Shown here: positions 7,760-15,197 of the stretch, piece by piece
Position numbering within the stretch: position 1 is the stretch's first letter
Layout: every line of letters begins with the position of its first letter
Source of the DNA: Levilinea sp.
Lineage (GTDB): Bacteria > Chloroflexota > Anaerolineae > Anaerolineales > Anaerolineaceae
Assembly (NCBI GenBank): GCA_029975215.1
Contig: JARKPO010000046.1
Span: 124,001 to 188,000, forward strand
Direction: 5' to 3'
Length of the DNA stretch: 64,000 nt
The notes under the pieces: model-generated
What the model saw: the letters and a program-made list of their open reading frames with translations, nothing else
What the model was told of the DNA's origin: nothing
Databases searched by the model: none
Program-made: the position numbers and the translations under genes

Positions 7760-8821
7760 ATGACCTTTTCTCGAACCCTGCGCACCCTTGCCCTGACGGC
7801 CCTACTGCTGGCGGCCTGCGCCCCAACGCAGCCGCCCGTCCCGCCCCCAGCCACCCCCAACGCGCCCACCGCTCTGCCGACGGCGCTCAGCCCCACCCAG
7901 CCCGTTCCCACTCCGGAACCCGCTCCCGCGGCGGCGGCTCGCCGCCTGCTGGCCAGCCAACGCCACGCCCAGCCGGAACAGATCCGCGTGATCTCGGCTC
8001 AGGCGGTGGATTGGCCCAACTCCTGCCTGGGGGTCGAATGGCCGGACCTGGCCTGCGCTGAGGTGATCACCCCCGGCTGGCGGGTGATTTTGGAGTTGGA
8101 GGGGCTGCATTACACCTATCACACGGATGCAGCCGGCGCCCAGGTGGTTTTGGCCAGCGCGCCCCCCCCTCAAATCGGTGCGGTGCGTATCGAGTGGCGC
8201 GAGGCCGGCAGCCAACCCTGTTCACAGGCGCAGATTGGGGCCGACGGGGTGGCTTTTGGGGCTTGCGGCGGGGTGCTGATGGGCGCGGCCTTTGCCCACC
8301 CGCAGCGCGCGGCGGAGCTGGCCCATTTCTATCAAACCTATGCCCCATTTGAGGTAGATTCGGGCGTGATCCAGTTCGCTTTTTTGGGCGGCGGCACACA
8401 GACAGCCTCGGCGGTGGAACAGCGCGCCCTGGCAGAGTGGGTGCGGCGCACTATCTGGGAGCTGCAAGGTGGGCCGGAAGACCCCTTTGGGCTGGCCCTG
8501 GAATGGCGGCGGCAGGGCGGCATCGCCGGTTTTTGCGACCATCTGCGCGTGTACCTGAGCGGCATCGCCTATGCGGACTCCTGCCGCGGGGGGACGATGG
8601 AACCGGCGGGCAGCTATTTCCTCACCCTGAACGAGCTGAAGCAGCTGTATCAGTGGGTGGATCAATACGCGGCGGTGGAACGCGAAATTTCGGATTCCGC
8701 CACAGCCGACAGCCTGCAGATTCAGCTAAAGTTCCTGGGCAGCGGAACGCAGGACGCCAGTGCATCGGATGAGGACGACTGGCTCAACTTTGCCCAACAC
8801 CTGTACGGCCTGATCCCATAA
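7760..8821 (+). CDS. Putative lipoprotein of unknown function
   Basis: 353 residues. The start at 7760 is preferred over an in-frame ATG at 7739 because AGGAG sits 8 bases before it and the protein then begins with a compact lipoprotein signal (MTFSRTLRT, lipobox LLAAC). After the Cys comes a Pro/Ala/Thr-rich linker (about residues 20-60) typical of surface lipoproteins. The body has two conserved-looking parts: about 65-130 (WPNSCLGVEWPDLACAEVI, then YHTD) and about 150-353, partly an internal repeat ending in FLGSGTQ and LGGGTQ motifs. No enzyme signature is recognised. lspA and lgt, needed for its processing, are also in this window. Confidence 0.8.
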   Translation: MTFSRTLRTLALTALLLAACAPTQPPVPPPATPNAPTALPTALSPTQPVPTPEPAPAAAARRLLASQRHAQPEQIRVISAQAVDWPNSCLGVEWPDLACAEVITPGWRVILELEGLHYTYHTDAAGAQVVLASAPPPQIGAVRIEWREAGSQPCSQAQIGADGVAFGACGGVLMGAAFAHPQRAAELAHFYQTYAPFEVDSGVIQFAFLGGGTQTASAVEQRALAEWVRRTIWELQGGPEDPFGLALEWRRQGGIAGFCDHLRVYLSGIAYADSCRGGTMEPAGSYFLTLNELKQLYQWVDQYAAVEREISDSATADSLQIQLKFLGSGTQDASASDEDDWLNFAQHLYGLIP

Positions 8822-8827
8822 GCCAAT

Positions 8828-8863
8828 CCTGACCGCTGGCGAGGGGTCAGGACAGCGGTCAGG
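8828..8863. promoter_or_regulatory. Perfect 11-bp inverted repeat upstream of the GT-C-like gene
   Basis: CCTGACCGCTG (8828-8838) and CAGCGGTCAGG (8853-8863) are perfectly complementary with a 14-base spacer. The right arm ends 3 bases before the -10 box at 8867. It may be an operator, or a hairpin ending the lipoprotein transcript, although no T-tract follows. Confidence 0.5.
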
Positions 8864-8866
8864 GTC

Positions 8867-8879
8867 TATAATTAACCCA
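8867..8879 (+). promoter_or_regulatory. Consensus -10 box (TATAAT) for a probably leaderless transcript
   Basis: TATAAT at 8867-8872 is separated by 6 bases from the ATG at 8879. No ribosome binding site is present. Confidence 0.55.
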
Positions 8880-10867
8880 TGCATACCCTGCGCAAATCAC
8901 CGCTGCTGGCCGCTCTGGGCTTCCTGTGGGTCCTGGGCATCCTGGGCCTGTATTACGTTTCGCATAAACCCTTCACCCCCGAACTGGCTTTGCAAGTGGT
9001 CGGCCGGGCCTGGGTGTTGGCAGCCGTAGGGCTGCTGACGGCTCTGGCGGGCGGGCTGGGCTGGCGCCTGGCCCCGCGGCTGCCGCTGCCCCCCCTGGCC
9101 GCCCTCTCCCTGCAGGCGGCTCTGGGCTTTGGGCTGCTGGCTCTGGGTGTGTTGGCTGTGGGGCAGATTCCCGGGGTGCTGCGCTGGGCGCTGTGGGCGG
9201 TTTTGCCGGTGGGGGGCTGGCTGCTGCGCCGCGACCTGCGCGCCTGGCTGGCGCAGGCCGCGGGGATGAAGGCCTTGTGGCTGCGCAGTGGCCGCTGGAG
9301 CCGCTGGGCCGCGGGTCTTTTGGGCTTTCTTTTCTTCTGCGCGCTGCTGACGGCCCTGGCGCCGCCGCTGAAATATGACGCGTTGATGTACCACCTGACC
9401 CTGCCGCATATCTATCTGGAACAGGGGCGAGTGGGCTATGTGCCGGAATTGGTGATGAGCGGCATGCCGCAGACGGCGGAGATGCTGTACACCTGGGCAA
9501 TGGCCCTGGCAGGAAACTCGGCCGGGCCGGTGCTGAGCGTGACCGCGGCCCTGCTGGCTGTGCTGGGGCTGGTGGGCTGGCTGGAAGAGCGTCTGGAGAC
9601 GCGCGCGGCCTGGGCGGGGGCGGCGGCTTTGCTGGCAGGCTACACTCTGGCGGTTGCTCCGGCCTGGGGCTATGTGGACTGGCTGGCGCTGTGGTTCGGC
9701 GCGGCTGCGCTCATCGCTCTGGACGGCTGGCGGCGGTTGGGGGAGGCGCGCCTGCTGCGCCTGGCGGGGGCTTTTGCGGGGATGGTGCTGGGCACCAAAT
9801 ATCCGGCGGGGGTGCTGGGGCTGGTGTGCCTGCTGGCCCTGGGCTGGCAGATCCTCCGCGGAAGGGCGCGTTTTTGGCCGGTGCTGCGCCAGTTTGGCCT
9901 TCCGGCGGTTGGGCTGGCCCTGCCCTGGCTGGTGAAAAACGCCCTCACCACCGGCAACCCGCTGTACCCCTTCTTCTTTGGCGGCGGAGCCATGAACGCG
10001 GTGCGCATGAGCGTGTATCAGGGCATGAGCGCCTGGGGTAACTGGCAGGATTTTTGGCTGCTGCCGCTGCGCGCCACCTATCTCGGTGTGGACGGGGCGG
10101 GGGGCTATTCGGTCTCGGTGGGGCCGCTGCTCTTGGGGCTGGGGGCGCTGGCCTGGATGGGCCGAGGCAGCCTGCGCGCCGATCAGCGCACCACCCTGAG
10201 CAGCGCGGCCTTTCTCAGCCTGGCGGGATTGGTGGTGTGGGCGGCGGGCAACCGCCTGAGCGGTTATTTGATTCAGACCCGTTTCTATTTTGTCCTCTTT
10301 CCGGCCTTCGCGGCCCTGGCCGCCTTTGGCTTCGCGGGTCTCAGCCGCGCCAGGCTGGGGACGGTAGGACTGCGGCGGGTGGCGGGGGCGGTGGTGCTGT
10401 TGGCCCTGGGGCTGAACGCGGTGGAAGTGGGGCTGTACACCGTGAAGAGCGGCACGCTGCGTACCGTTTTGGGCCTGTACAGCGCCGAGGCGTATCTGGC
10501 CGATCATTTGGGCTGGTACGCGCCGGTGATGGCCGATGTGCGTCAACTAGGCCCGCAGACGCGCACGCTGCTGCTGTTTGAGCCGCGTAGTTTTTACTGT
10601 CGCCCGAACTGCGCGCCGGACGAGATTTTGGATCGTTGGAAGCGCAGCCTGACCGCGCACGGCAACCCCCAGGCGGTGCTGACAGCCTGGAAAGCCGAAG
10701 GTTTTACCCATCTATTGGTGTACCGCGCCGGGGTGGAATTTATGCGCGAGAGCGGCGACCCGCACGTTACCCCCGCGGAATGGGCGGCTCTGGATGCCTT
10801 TCTGGCAGACTTGCCGGAGCCTGTGAATTATGATAATGTGTATTGGATGTACGATTTGCGGCCGTGA
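8879..10867 (+). CDS. Multi-pass membrane protein, probable GT-C glycosyltransferase
   Basis: 662 residues with about a dozen hydrophobic segments. Residues 165-180 contain KYDALMYHLTLP and an HIYLEQGR loop, the acidic first-loop signature seen in bacterial protein-mannosyltransferase-like (PMT/ArnT) GT-C proteins, followed by a loop with GMPQTAEMLYTWA. A soluble C-terminal part of about 130 residues (FEPRSFYCRPNCAPDE) lies outside the membrane. This family moves sugars from lipid-linked donors to an acceptor on the outer face of the membrane; the actual donor and acceptor cannot be deduced. It has its own promoter and appears to be a single gene. General class is fairly sure, enzyme activity is inferred. 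Confidence 0.75.
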   Translation: MHTLRKSPLLAALGFLWVLGILGLYYVSHKPFTPELALQVVGRAWVLAAVGLLTALAGGLGWRLAPRLPLPPLAALSLQAALGFGLLALGVLAVGQIPGVLRWALWAVLPVGGWLLRRDLRAWLAQAAGMKALWLRSGRWSRWAAGLLGFLFFCALLTALAPPLKYDALMYHLTLPHIYLEQGRVGYVPELVMSGMPQTAEMLYTWAMALAGNSAGPVLSVTAALLAVLGLVGWLEERLETRAAWAGAAALLAGYTLAVAPAWGYVDWLALWFGAAALIALDGWRRLGEARLLRLAGAFAGMVLGTKYPAGVLGLVCLLALGWQILRGRARFWPVLRQFGLPAVGLALPWLVKNALTTGNPLYPFFFGGGAMNAVRMSVYQGMSAWGNWQDFWLLPLRATYLGVDGAGGYSVSVGPLLLGLGALAWMGRGSLRADQRTTLSSAAFLSLAGLVVWAAGNRLSGYLIQTRFYFVLFPAFAALAAFGFAGLSRARLGTVGLRRVAGAVVLLALGLNAVEVGLYTVKSGTLRTVLGLYSAEAYLADHLGWYAPVMADVRQLGPQTRTLLLFEPRSFYCRPNCAPDEILDRWKRSLTAHGNPQAVLTAWKAEGFTHLLVYRAGVEFMRESGDPHVTPAEWAALDAFLADLPEPVNYDNVYWMYDLRP

Positions 10868-10938
10868 GGGCTGAGGGCCGCAGCGGTATTATTTTGGATC
10901 GTTCGAGCTGAGAATTTCAAACGTTTGGAGGGATGCGT

Positions 10939-13479
10939 ATGGCAGAAGCCAAAGAGTATTTCCTGGGGCGGCATTACGACCTGGAAGCCAAGAAAGTGAC
11001 CGATCAGGCGGTGATGTTTGACCCGGCTGATCTGGTGACCCACGCGGTCATCCTGGGCATGACCGGCTCGGGCAAGACCGGCATGGGTGTGATCCTGCTG
11101 GAAGAAGCCGCTTTGCAGGGCACTCCGGCCATCATCGTGGATCCGAAGGGCGATCTGCCCAACCTGCTGCTGCATTTCCCCGATCAGACCCCACAGGATT
11201 TTGAGCCGTGGATTGACCCAGATGAGGCCCGCCGCAGCGGCAAGACTGTGGCCGAGGTGGCCGCAGAGACATCGGCGCGCTGGCAGAAGGGCCACGCGGA
11301 ATGGGGCCTGACCCGCGAGCAGCGGGTGGCCTTGCAGACCTCCGTGCAGTACACCGTGTTCACGCCTGGTTCTTCGGCGGGGCGGCCGGTGAGCATTTTG
11401 TCGTCCTTTGCCGCGCCGCAGGTCTCGTGGGAAGAAAATCGCGAGGTGCTGCGGGAGAAAATTTCGTCCACCGTCACGGCCCTGCTGGGATTGGTGGGCA
11501 TGAGCGACGTGGATCCGCTGCGCTCGCGCGAGCACATTTTGGTCTCTAACCTGCTGGAACACGCCTGGAGCCAGGGACGCTCGTTGGATCTGGTGGAATT
11601 GATCATGCAGGTGCAGACTCCGCCCTTTGAGCGCCTGGGGGCCTTCCCGCTGGATCATTTCTTCCCGCAAAAAGACCGCATGGATTTGGCCATGCTCTTG
11701 AACAATTTCCTGGCCTCGCCCTCTTTCCAGTCGTGGGTGGAAGGCGACCCGCTGGATGTGGCCGCCATGCTGTATATGCCGGACGGCCGGCCGCGCCACA
11801 GCATTTTCTACCTGGCGCACCTGACGGACAGCGAGCGCATGTTCTTTGTGACCCTGCTGTGTGCCGCAGTGGAAGCCTGGGCACGTTTGCAGCGCGGCAC
11901 CAGCACCCTGCGGGCCATGTTCTATTTTGATGAAATCTTCGGCTACCTTCCGCCCATTTCCAACCCGCCTTCGCGCCCCATCCTGCTGCGCATGCTCAAG
12001 CAAATGCGCGCCTTTGGGTTGGGTATGGTGCTGGCCACCCAGAACCCGGTGGATCTGGATTACAAGGCCCTTTCCAACACCGGTACGTGGATGATCGGCC
12101 GGCTGCAGACCGAGCGCGACAAGATGCGCCTGTTGGAGGGGCTGCAATCCGCCAGCGGCCTGAGCGACCAGCAGGCCTACGACCGCATGATCTCAGGGCT
12201 GCAAAAGCGCGTGTTCCTGCTGCACAGCGTGCACATGAGCAAACCGGAGACCTTCTCCACCCGCTTCACGCTGAACTACCTGGCTGGGCCGATGACCCGC
12301 AGTCAGATTCCCGCCTTGCAGCGCCTGGCGGGTGGCCTTCCGGCGGCCAGTCCCAGCGTCCCCGCGGCGCCGGCGGCCGCCCCGGTTTCCAGCGCAGCCG
12401 CCGCTCCCATGCCCCCCGCGCCGGTTCCTGCGCCTGCGGCCGCTGCGGCCAACGCACAGAGCCCCTTGGGGGGCGTGCGCTACCTGTCCACGCGTCCGGC
12501 TCCGCCGGTGGGGGTGGAGGAGTTCTTCGCGCTGAACGAGATCAGCCCTGGGCAGGCTCTGGGCGGGCTGAACCTGCCCGCGCAGACGGCCGCCGAAGTG
12601 CAGGGGATGGTCTACCGCCCGGCGCTGCTGGGGCAGGCAGAGGTGCGCTATTTACAGCGTAAGTTCAACCTGGATACCACCCAGCAGATAGCTGTGGTGG
12701 TGGAGCAAATGGAAGGCATGTCGCCGCGCTGGGAACAGACCGTGTGGACGCCCTTTGAGGACGCCACCCTGTTCCGCCAGCCCACCCCCAACACCCAGTT
12801 TGCCCCCCTGCCGGTGTGGCTGAGCGACCCCAAGCGCGTCAAGGCTTTGCAGACCGATTTCCTGGATTGGGCCTACCGCACCGCTACGATCAACGTGCGT
12901 GCCAATGAGACCCTTAAGGTGTATGCCGGGCCGGAAGTGACCACGGCCGAATTTCGCGAGATGTGCGCCCAGGCGGCACGCGCCCTGATGGAAGCGGAGC
13001 TGACCAAGTTGGAAGCTGCCTATGAGAAAAAACTGGACGCAGTGGAACGCAAGGTGGCCCGCCAGAAGCTGGAAGTGGAAGAACAGCAGAACGAGGTGCA
13101 GCAGCGCACGATGGAAGAGTTGGGCACCCACGGCGAACTGCTGCTGAGCCTGTTTGCCAAACGCAAGCGCAGCGTATCCTCTTCGCTGACCAAGCGGCGT
13201 CTGACTGCGCAGGCCAAGGCCGCCTTGGAGCAGGAGCGCGAAGAGCTGAAACAATTGGAAGCCGAATTGGATCAGTTGGAAGAAATGCTGCAAAAGGAGA
13301 TCAAGGCCGTGCAGGACCGTTGGGCGCAGACAGTCAACGATATCCGCGAGATTCCCCAGGCGGCACAAAAGAAAGATGTCTTCCTGCGCTGGTTTGGGGT
13401 GGTGTGGATGCCTTATTACCTGGTGAAGGTGGGCGCAGAAGTGCGCGAAGCCCCGGCCTTCAAGCCGCCGCAGCGCTGA
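10939..13479 (+). CDS. HerA/FtsK-superfamily ATPase with long coiled coil
   Basis: 846 residues from the ATG at 10939, chosen over 10933 because GGAGGG (10927-10932) is then correctly spaced. The N-terminal ATPase domain has Walker A GMTGSGKTG (about residues 40-48), a DPKGD motif soon after and Walker B MFYFDEIFG (about 327-335), followed by ATQNP (sensor region). This order is that of HerA/VirB4-like hexameric pumps. Residues about 467-507 are an Ala/Pro linker. Residues about 687-797 are a charged coiled coil, and the end is hydrophobic (WMPYYLV). It may move DNA or act as a membrane-near motor; the NurA nuclease that usually partners HerA is not in the window. Followed at 12 bases by a PPOX gene. 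Confidence 0.75.
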   Translation: MAEAKEYFLGRHYDLEAKKVTDQAVMFDPADLVTHAVILGMTGSGKTGMGVILLEEAALQGTPAIIVDPKGDLPNLLLHFPDQTPQDFEPWIDPDEARRSGKTVAEVAAETSARWQKGHAEWGLTREQRVALQTSVQYTVFTPGSSAGRPVSILSSFAAPQVSWEENREVLREKISSTVTALLGLVGMSDVDPLRSREHILVSNLLEHAWSQGRSLDLVELIMQVQTPPFERLGAFPLDHFFPQKDRMDLAMLLNNFLASPSFQSWVEGDPLDVAAMLYMPDGRPRHSIFYLAHLTDSERMFFVTLLCAAVEAWARLQRGTSTLRAMFYFDEIFGYLPPISNPPSRPILLRMLKQMRAFGLGMVLATQNPVDLDYKALSNTGTWMIGRLQTERDKMRLLEGLQSASGLSDQQAYDRMISGLQKRVFLLHSVHMSKPETFSTRFTLNYLAGPMTRSQIPALQRLAGGLPAASPSVPAAPAAAPVSSAAAAPMPPAPVPAPAAAAANAQSPLGGVRYLSTRPAPPVGVEEFFALNEISPGQALGGLNLPAQTAAEVQGMVYRPALLGQAEVRYLQRKFNLDTTQQIAVVVEQMEGMSPRWEQTVWTPFEDATLFRQPTPNTQFAPLPVWLSDPKRVKALQTDFLDWAYRTATINVRANETLKVYAGPEVTTAEFREMCAQAARALMEAELTKLEAAYEKKLDAVERKVARQKLEVEEQQNEVQQRTMEELGTHGELLLSLFAKRKRSVSSSLTKRRLTAQAKAALEQEREELKQLEAELDQLEEMLQKEIKAVQDRWAQTVNDIREIPQAAQKKDVFLRWFGVVWMPYYLVKVGAEVREAPAFKPPQR

Positions 13480-13491
13480 GCAGGAGGACGC

Positions 13492-13914
13492 ATGAAGGTT
13501 GAGCCTGCGAAGATGGACGCTTTCTTAAACGAAACCCGCCTGGCGCGTTTGGCCACGGCGGATACAGACGGGCAGCCGCATGTGGTTCCGGTATGGTACC
13601 TGTGGGACGGCGAGAGCCTGTGGATCAGCACCTTCCAATCCACGCACAAGGTGCGCGTGCTGCGCCAGAATCCGCGCTGCGCGGTGGTGGTGGATGATGA
13701 GCGCGAAGGGTTGGAATTGCGCGGGGTGATGATGCAGGGCGCAGCGGAACTGGTGCGTGCGCCGCGGAAATTTGTGGAAGAGATGAGCACGCGCATCTAC
13801 ACGCGCTACCTGGGCGAGCAGGGCGTGCTGGCGGCGGAACCGCAGTCGTGGATTCACGACGATGAGAATGCATTGATCCGGCTGAAGCCGGAACGGGTGA
13901 CCACCTGGAAATAA
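13492..13914 (+). CDS. Pyridoxamine-5'-phosphate-oxidase-like (PPOX) flavin/F420-binding protein
   Basis: 140 residues, start ATG after GGAGG. Split-barrel fold features: FLNETRLARLATADTDG at the N-terminus, then PHVVPVWYLWDG and a lysine-bearing TFQSTHKVRVLRQNPR segment, as in Rv1155-type PPOX proteins. These bind FMN or F420 and reduce varied substrates; which cofactor is used here cannot be told. It is 12 bases after the ATPase gene and probably in its transcript. Confidence 0.85.
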   Translation: MKVEPAKMDAFLNETRLARLATADTDGQPHVVPVWYLWDGESLWISTFQSTHKVRVLRQNPRCAVVVDDEREGLELRGVMMQGAAELVRAPRKFVEEMSTRIYTRYLGEQGVLAAEPQSWIHDDENALIRLKPERVTTWK

Positions 13915-13921
13915 GAGTGGC

Positions 13922-14179
13922 TTAAGGCCGGTCCCCCATCTCGCGCGCGGCGTTTTCAATGATGAAAAATCCGCGCGCGAGCAGATTCTGGAGGCGTTCT
14001 TCGGCCTGGGGGGCGGCGCCCGTGGGGTCTTCCAGCTCCTCCAGGCAGGCCATCAGCGCGCGGCGCAGCCCGCTGGCCTGATGCGCCCAGGCGGAATCGG
14101 CCGAAAGGCGCTCCAGCCGGTCAATGGTGCGCTGGGTCAGGCTGCGCTGTGCGGCGTCCAGGGGCATGGGGGGGGTCAC
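13922..14179 (-). CDS. Small conserved-looking protein coupled to recR
   Basis: 85 residues. The GTG start overlaps the recR stop codon as GTGA (14176-14179), a classic sign of translational coupling, which supports a real gene. The sequence is mostly helical (LTQRTIDRLERLSADSAW, LRRALMACLEELEDP) with no recognised domain or membrane segment. Its place at the end of a dnaX-ybaB-recR transcript suggests some link with DNA maintenance, but this is inference. I do not recognise it. Confidence 0.6.
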   Translation of the reverse strand: MTPPMPLDAAQRSLTQRTIDRLERLSADSAWAHQASGLRRALMACLEELEDPTGAAPQAEERLQNLLARGFFIIENAAREMGDRP

Positions 14180-14781
14180 AGCTCCTGCCGGCCGGCCAGG
14201 GCGCGCAGCAGGGTGTTTTGATCGGCGTATTCCAGATCACTGCCCACAGGCAGGCCGCGCGCCAAACGGGTGAGGCGCACCCCCAGGGGGGCCAATTGCT
14301 GGCGCAGATAACCAGCGGTGGCGTCGCCTTCCATGCTGGGGTTGGTGGCAATGATCACTTCGCGGATGGCACCAGAGCGCACACGTTCCACCAGCGGTTG
14401 GATTTTGAGCTTATCTGGGCCGATGCCCTCCACCGGCGAGAGCACACCGTGGAGCACGTGATAGCGGCCCTGGAATGCGCCGGTTTGCTCCAACACCAGC
14501 ACATCCAGCGGGTCTTCCACCACGCACAGGCTGTCGGCGTCGCGGCGCGGGTCGGCGCAAATTTCACACAGTTCGCGGCTGGAGAGGGTGATGTTAAAGC
14601 ACTGCGGGCACAGCGCGGTGGCGCTTTTGAGCTGTAAAAGAGCCTGAGCCAACTGTTCGGGGATTTCGCTGTCGGCGCGCAGCAGGTAAAACGCCAGGCG
14701 GGCTGCCGTTTTGGGGCCAATGCCCGGCAGACGCTGAAAGGCGTGGATGAGGTCAGAGATGGGTTCGGGCAGCAGGGGCAT
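14176..14781 (-). CDS. recR: Recombination mediator protein RecR
   Basis: 201 residues, the usual length. It works with RecF/RecO in loading RecA at gaps. An HhH segment (LPGIGPKTAARLAFYLL) comes first, then a four-cysteine zinc site (Cys58, Cys61, Cys72, Cys75) and a Toprim domain (VVEDPLDVLVLEQ, then SPVEGIGPDKL). It lies 15 bases after ybaB in the common dnaX-ybaB-recR order. Confidence 0.98.
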   Translation of the reverse strand: MPLLPEPISDLIHAFQRLPGIGPKTAARLAFYLLRADSEIPEQLAQALLQLKSATALCPQCFNITLSSRELCEICADPRRDADSLCVVEDPLDVLVLEQTGAFQGRYHVLHGVLSPVEGIGPDKLKIQPLVERVRSGAIREVIIATNPSMEGDATAGYLRQQLAPLGVRLTRLARGLPVGSDLEYADQNTLLRALAGRQEL

Positions 14782-14796
14782 GGGGCAATCAGGGAC

Positions 14797-15141
14797 TTAG
14801 AAACCCATGCCTGCCAGGCCGCCGGTGACAGCGCTCATGCGCTCTTCCGAGAGCTTGCGCGATTCGTCCAGGGCCATGTTGACGCCCGAGAGGATCAGGT
14901 CCTGAAGCATTTCGGCGTCGGCATCCTTGAGCAGCTCAGGGTCAATGGTGACCGATTTGCACACCTGAGCGCCGGTCATGACCACCTTGACCGCGCCGCC
15001 GCCCACCGAAGCGGTGACCGTCTCTTCGGCCAGTTGGGCCTGCACAGCGGCCATCTGTTCCTGCATTGCGCGCAGCTGATTCATCATACCCCCACCGCCG
15101 CCGAAGCGTCCGCCGGAGGGCCGGTTGAAACCTTTTGCCAT
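14797..15141 (-). CDS. YbaB/EbfC family nucleoid-associated protein
   Basis: 114 residues. Gly-rich N-terminus (GGRFGGGGGMMNQL), then the family core: LRAMQEQMAAVQAQLAEE, a short beta region with GGGAVKVVMTG, and VTIDPELLKD. Family members form dimers that bind DNA and organise the nucleoid. AGGAGG precedes the ATG. Lies between dnaX and recR as in most bacteria. Confidence 0.96.
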   Translation of the reverse strand: MAKGFNRPSGGRFGGGGGMMNQLRAMQEQMAAVQAQLAEETVTASVGGGAVKVVMTGAQVCKSVTIDPELLKDADAEMLQDLILSGVNMALDESRKLSEERMSAVTGGLAGMGF

Positions 15142-15197
15142 GATTCATTCCTCCTCAAAATGACCGAGTAATCATCTTCCGGAAGCTTCCGGAAGGG

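Noticed and set aside
8897-10546. Long open frame (549 codons) on the minus strand opposite the GT-C gene
   Set aside because: Gln/Arg/Pro-rich translation without any motif; it is the complement of a strongly hydrophobic, well-formed membrane protein. GC-rich sequence produces such frames.
10828-12147. 439-codon frame on the minus strand opposite the HerA-like ATPase
   Set aside because: The plus strand carries Walker motifs; the minus translation is His/Gln/Arg-rich without domains.
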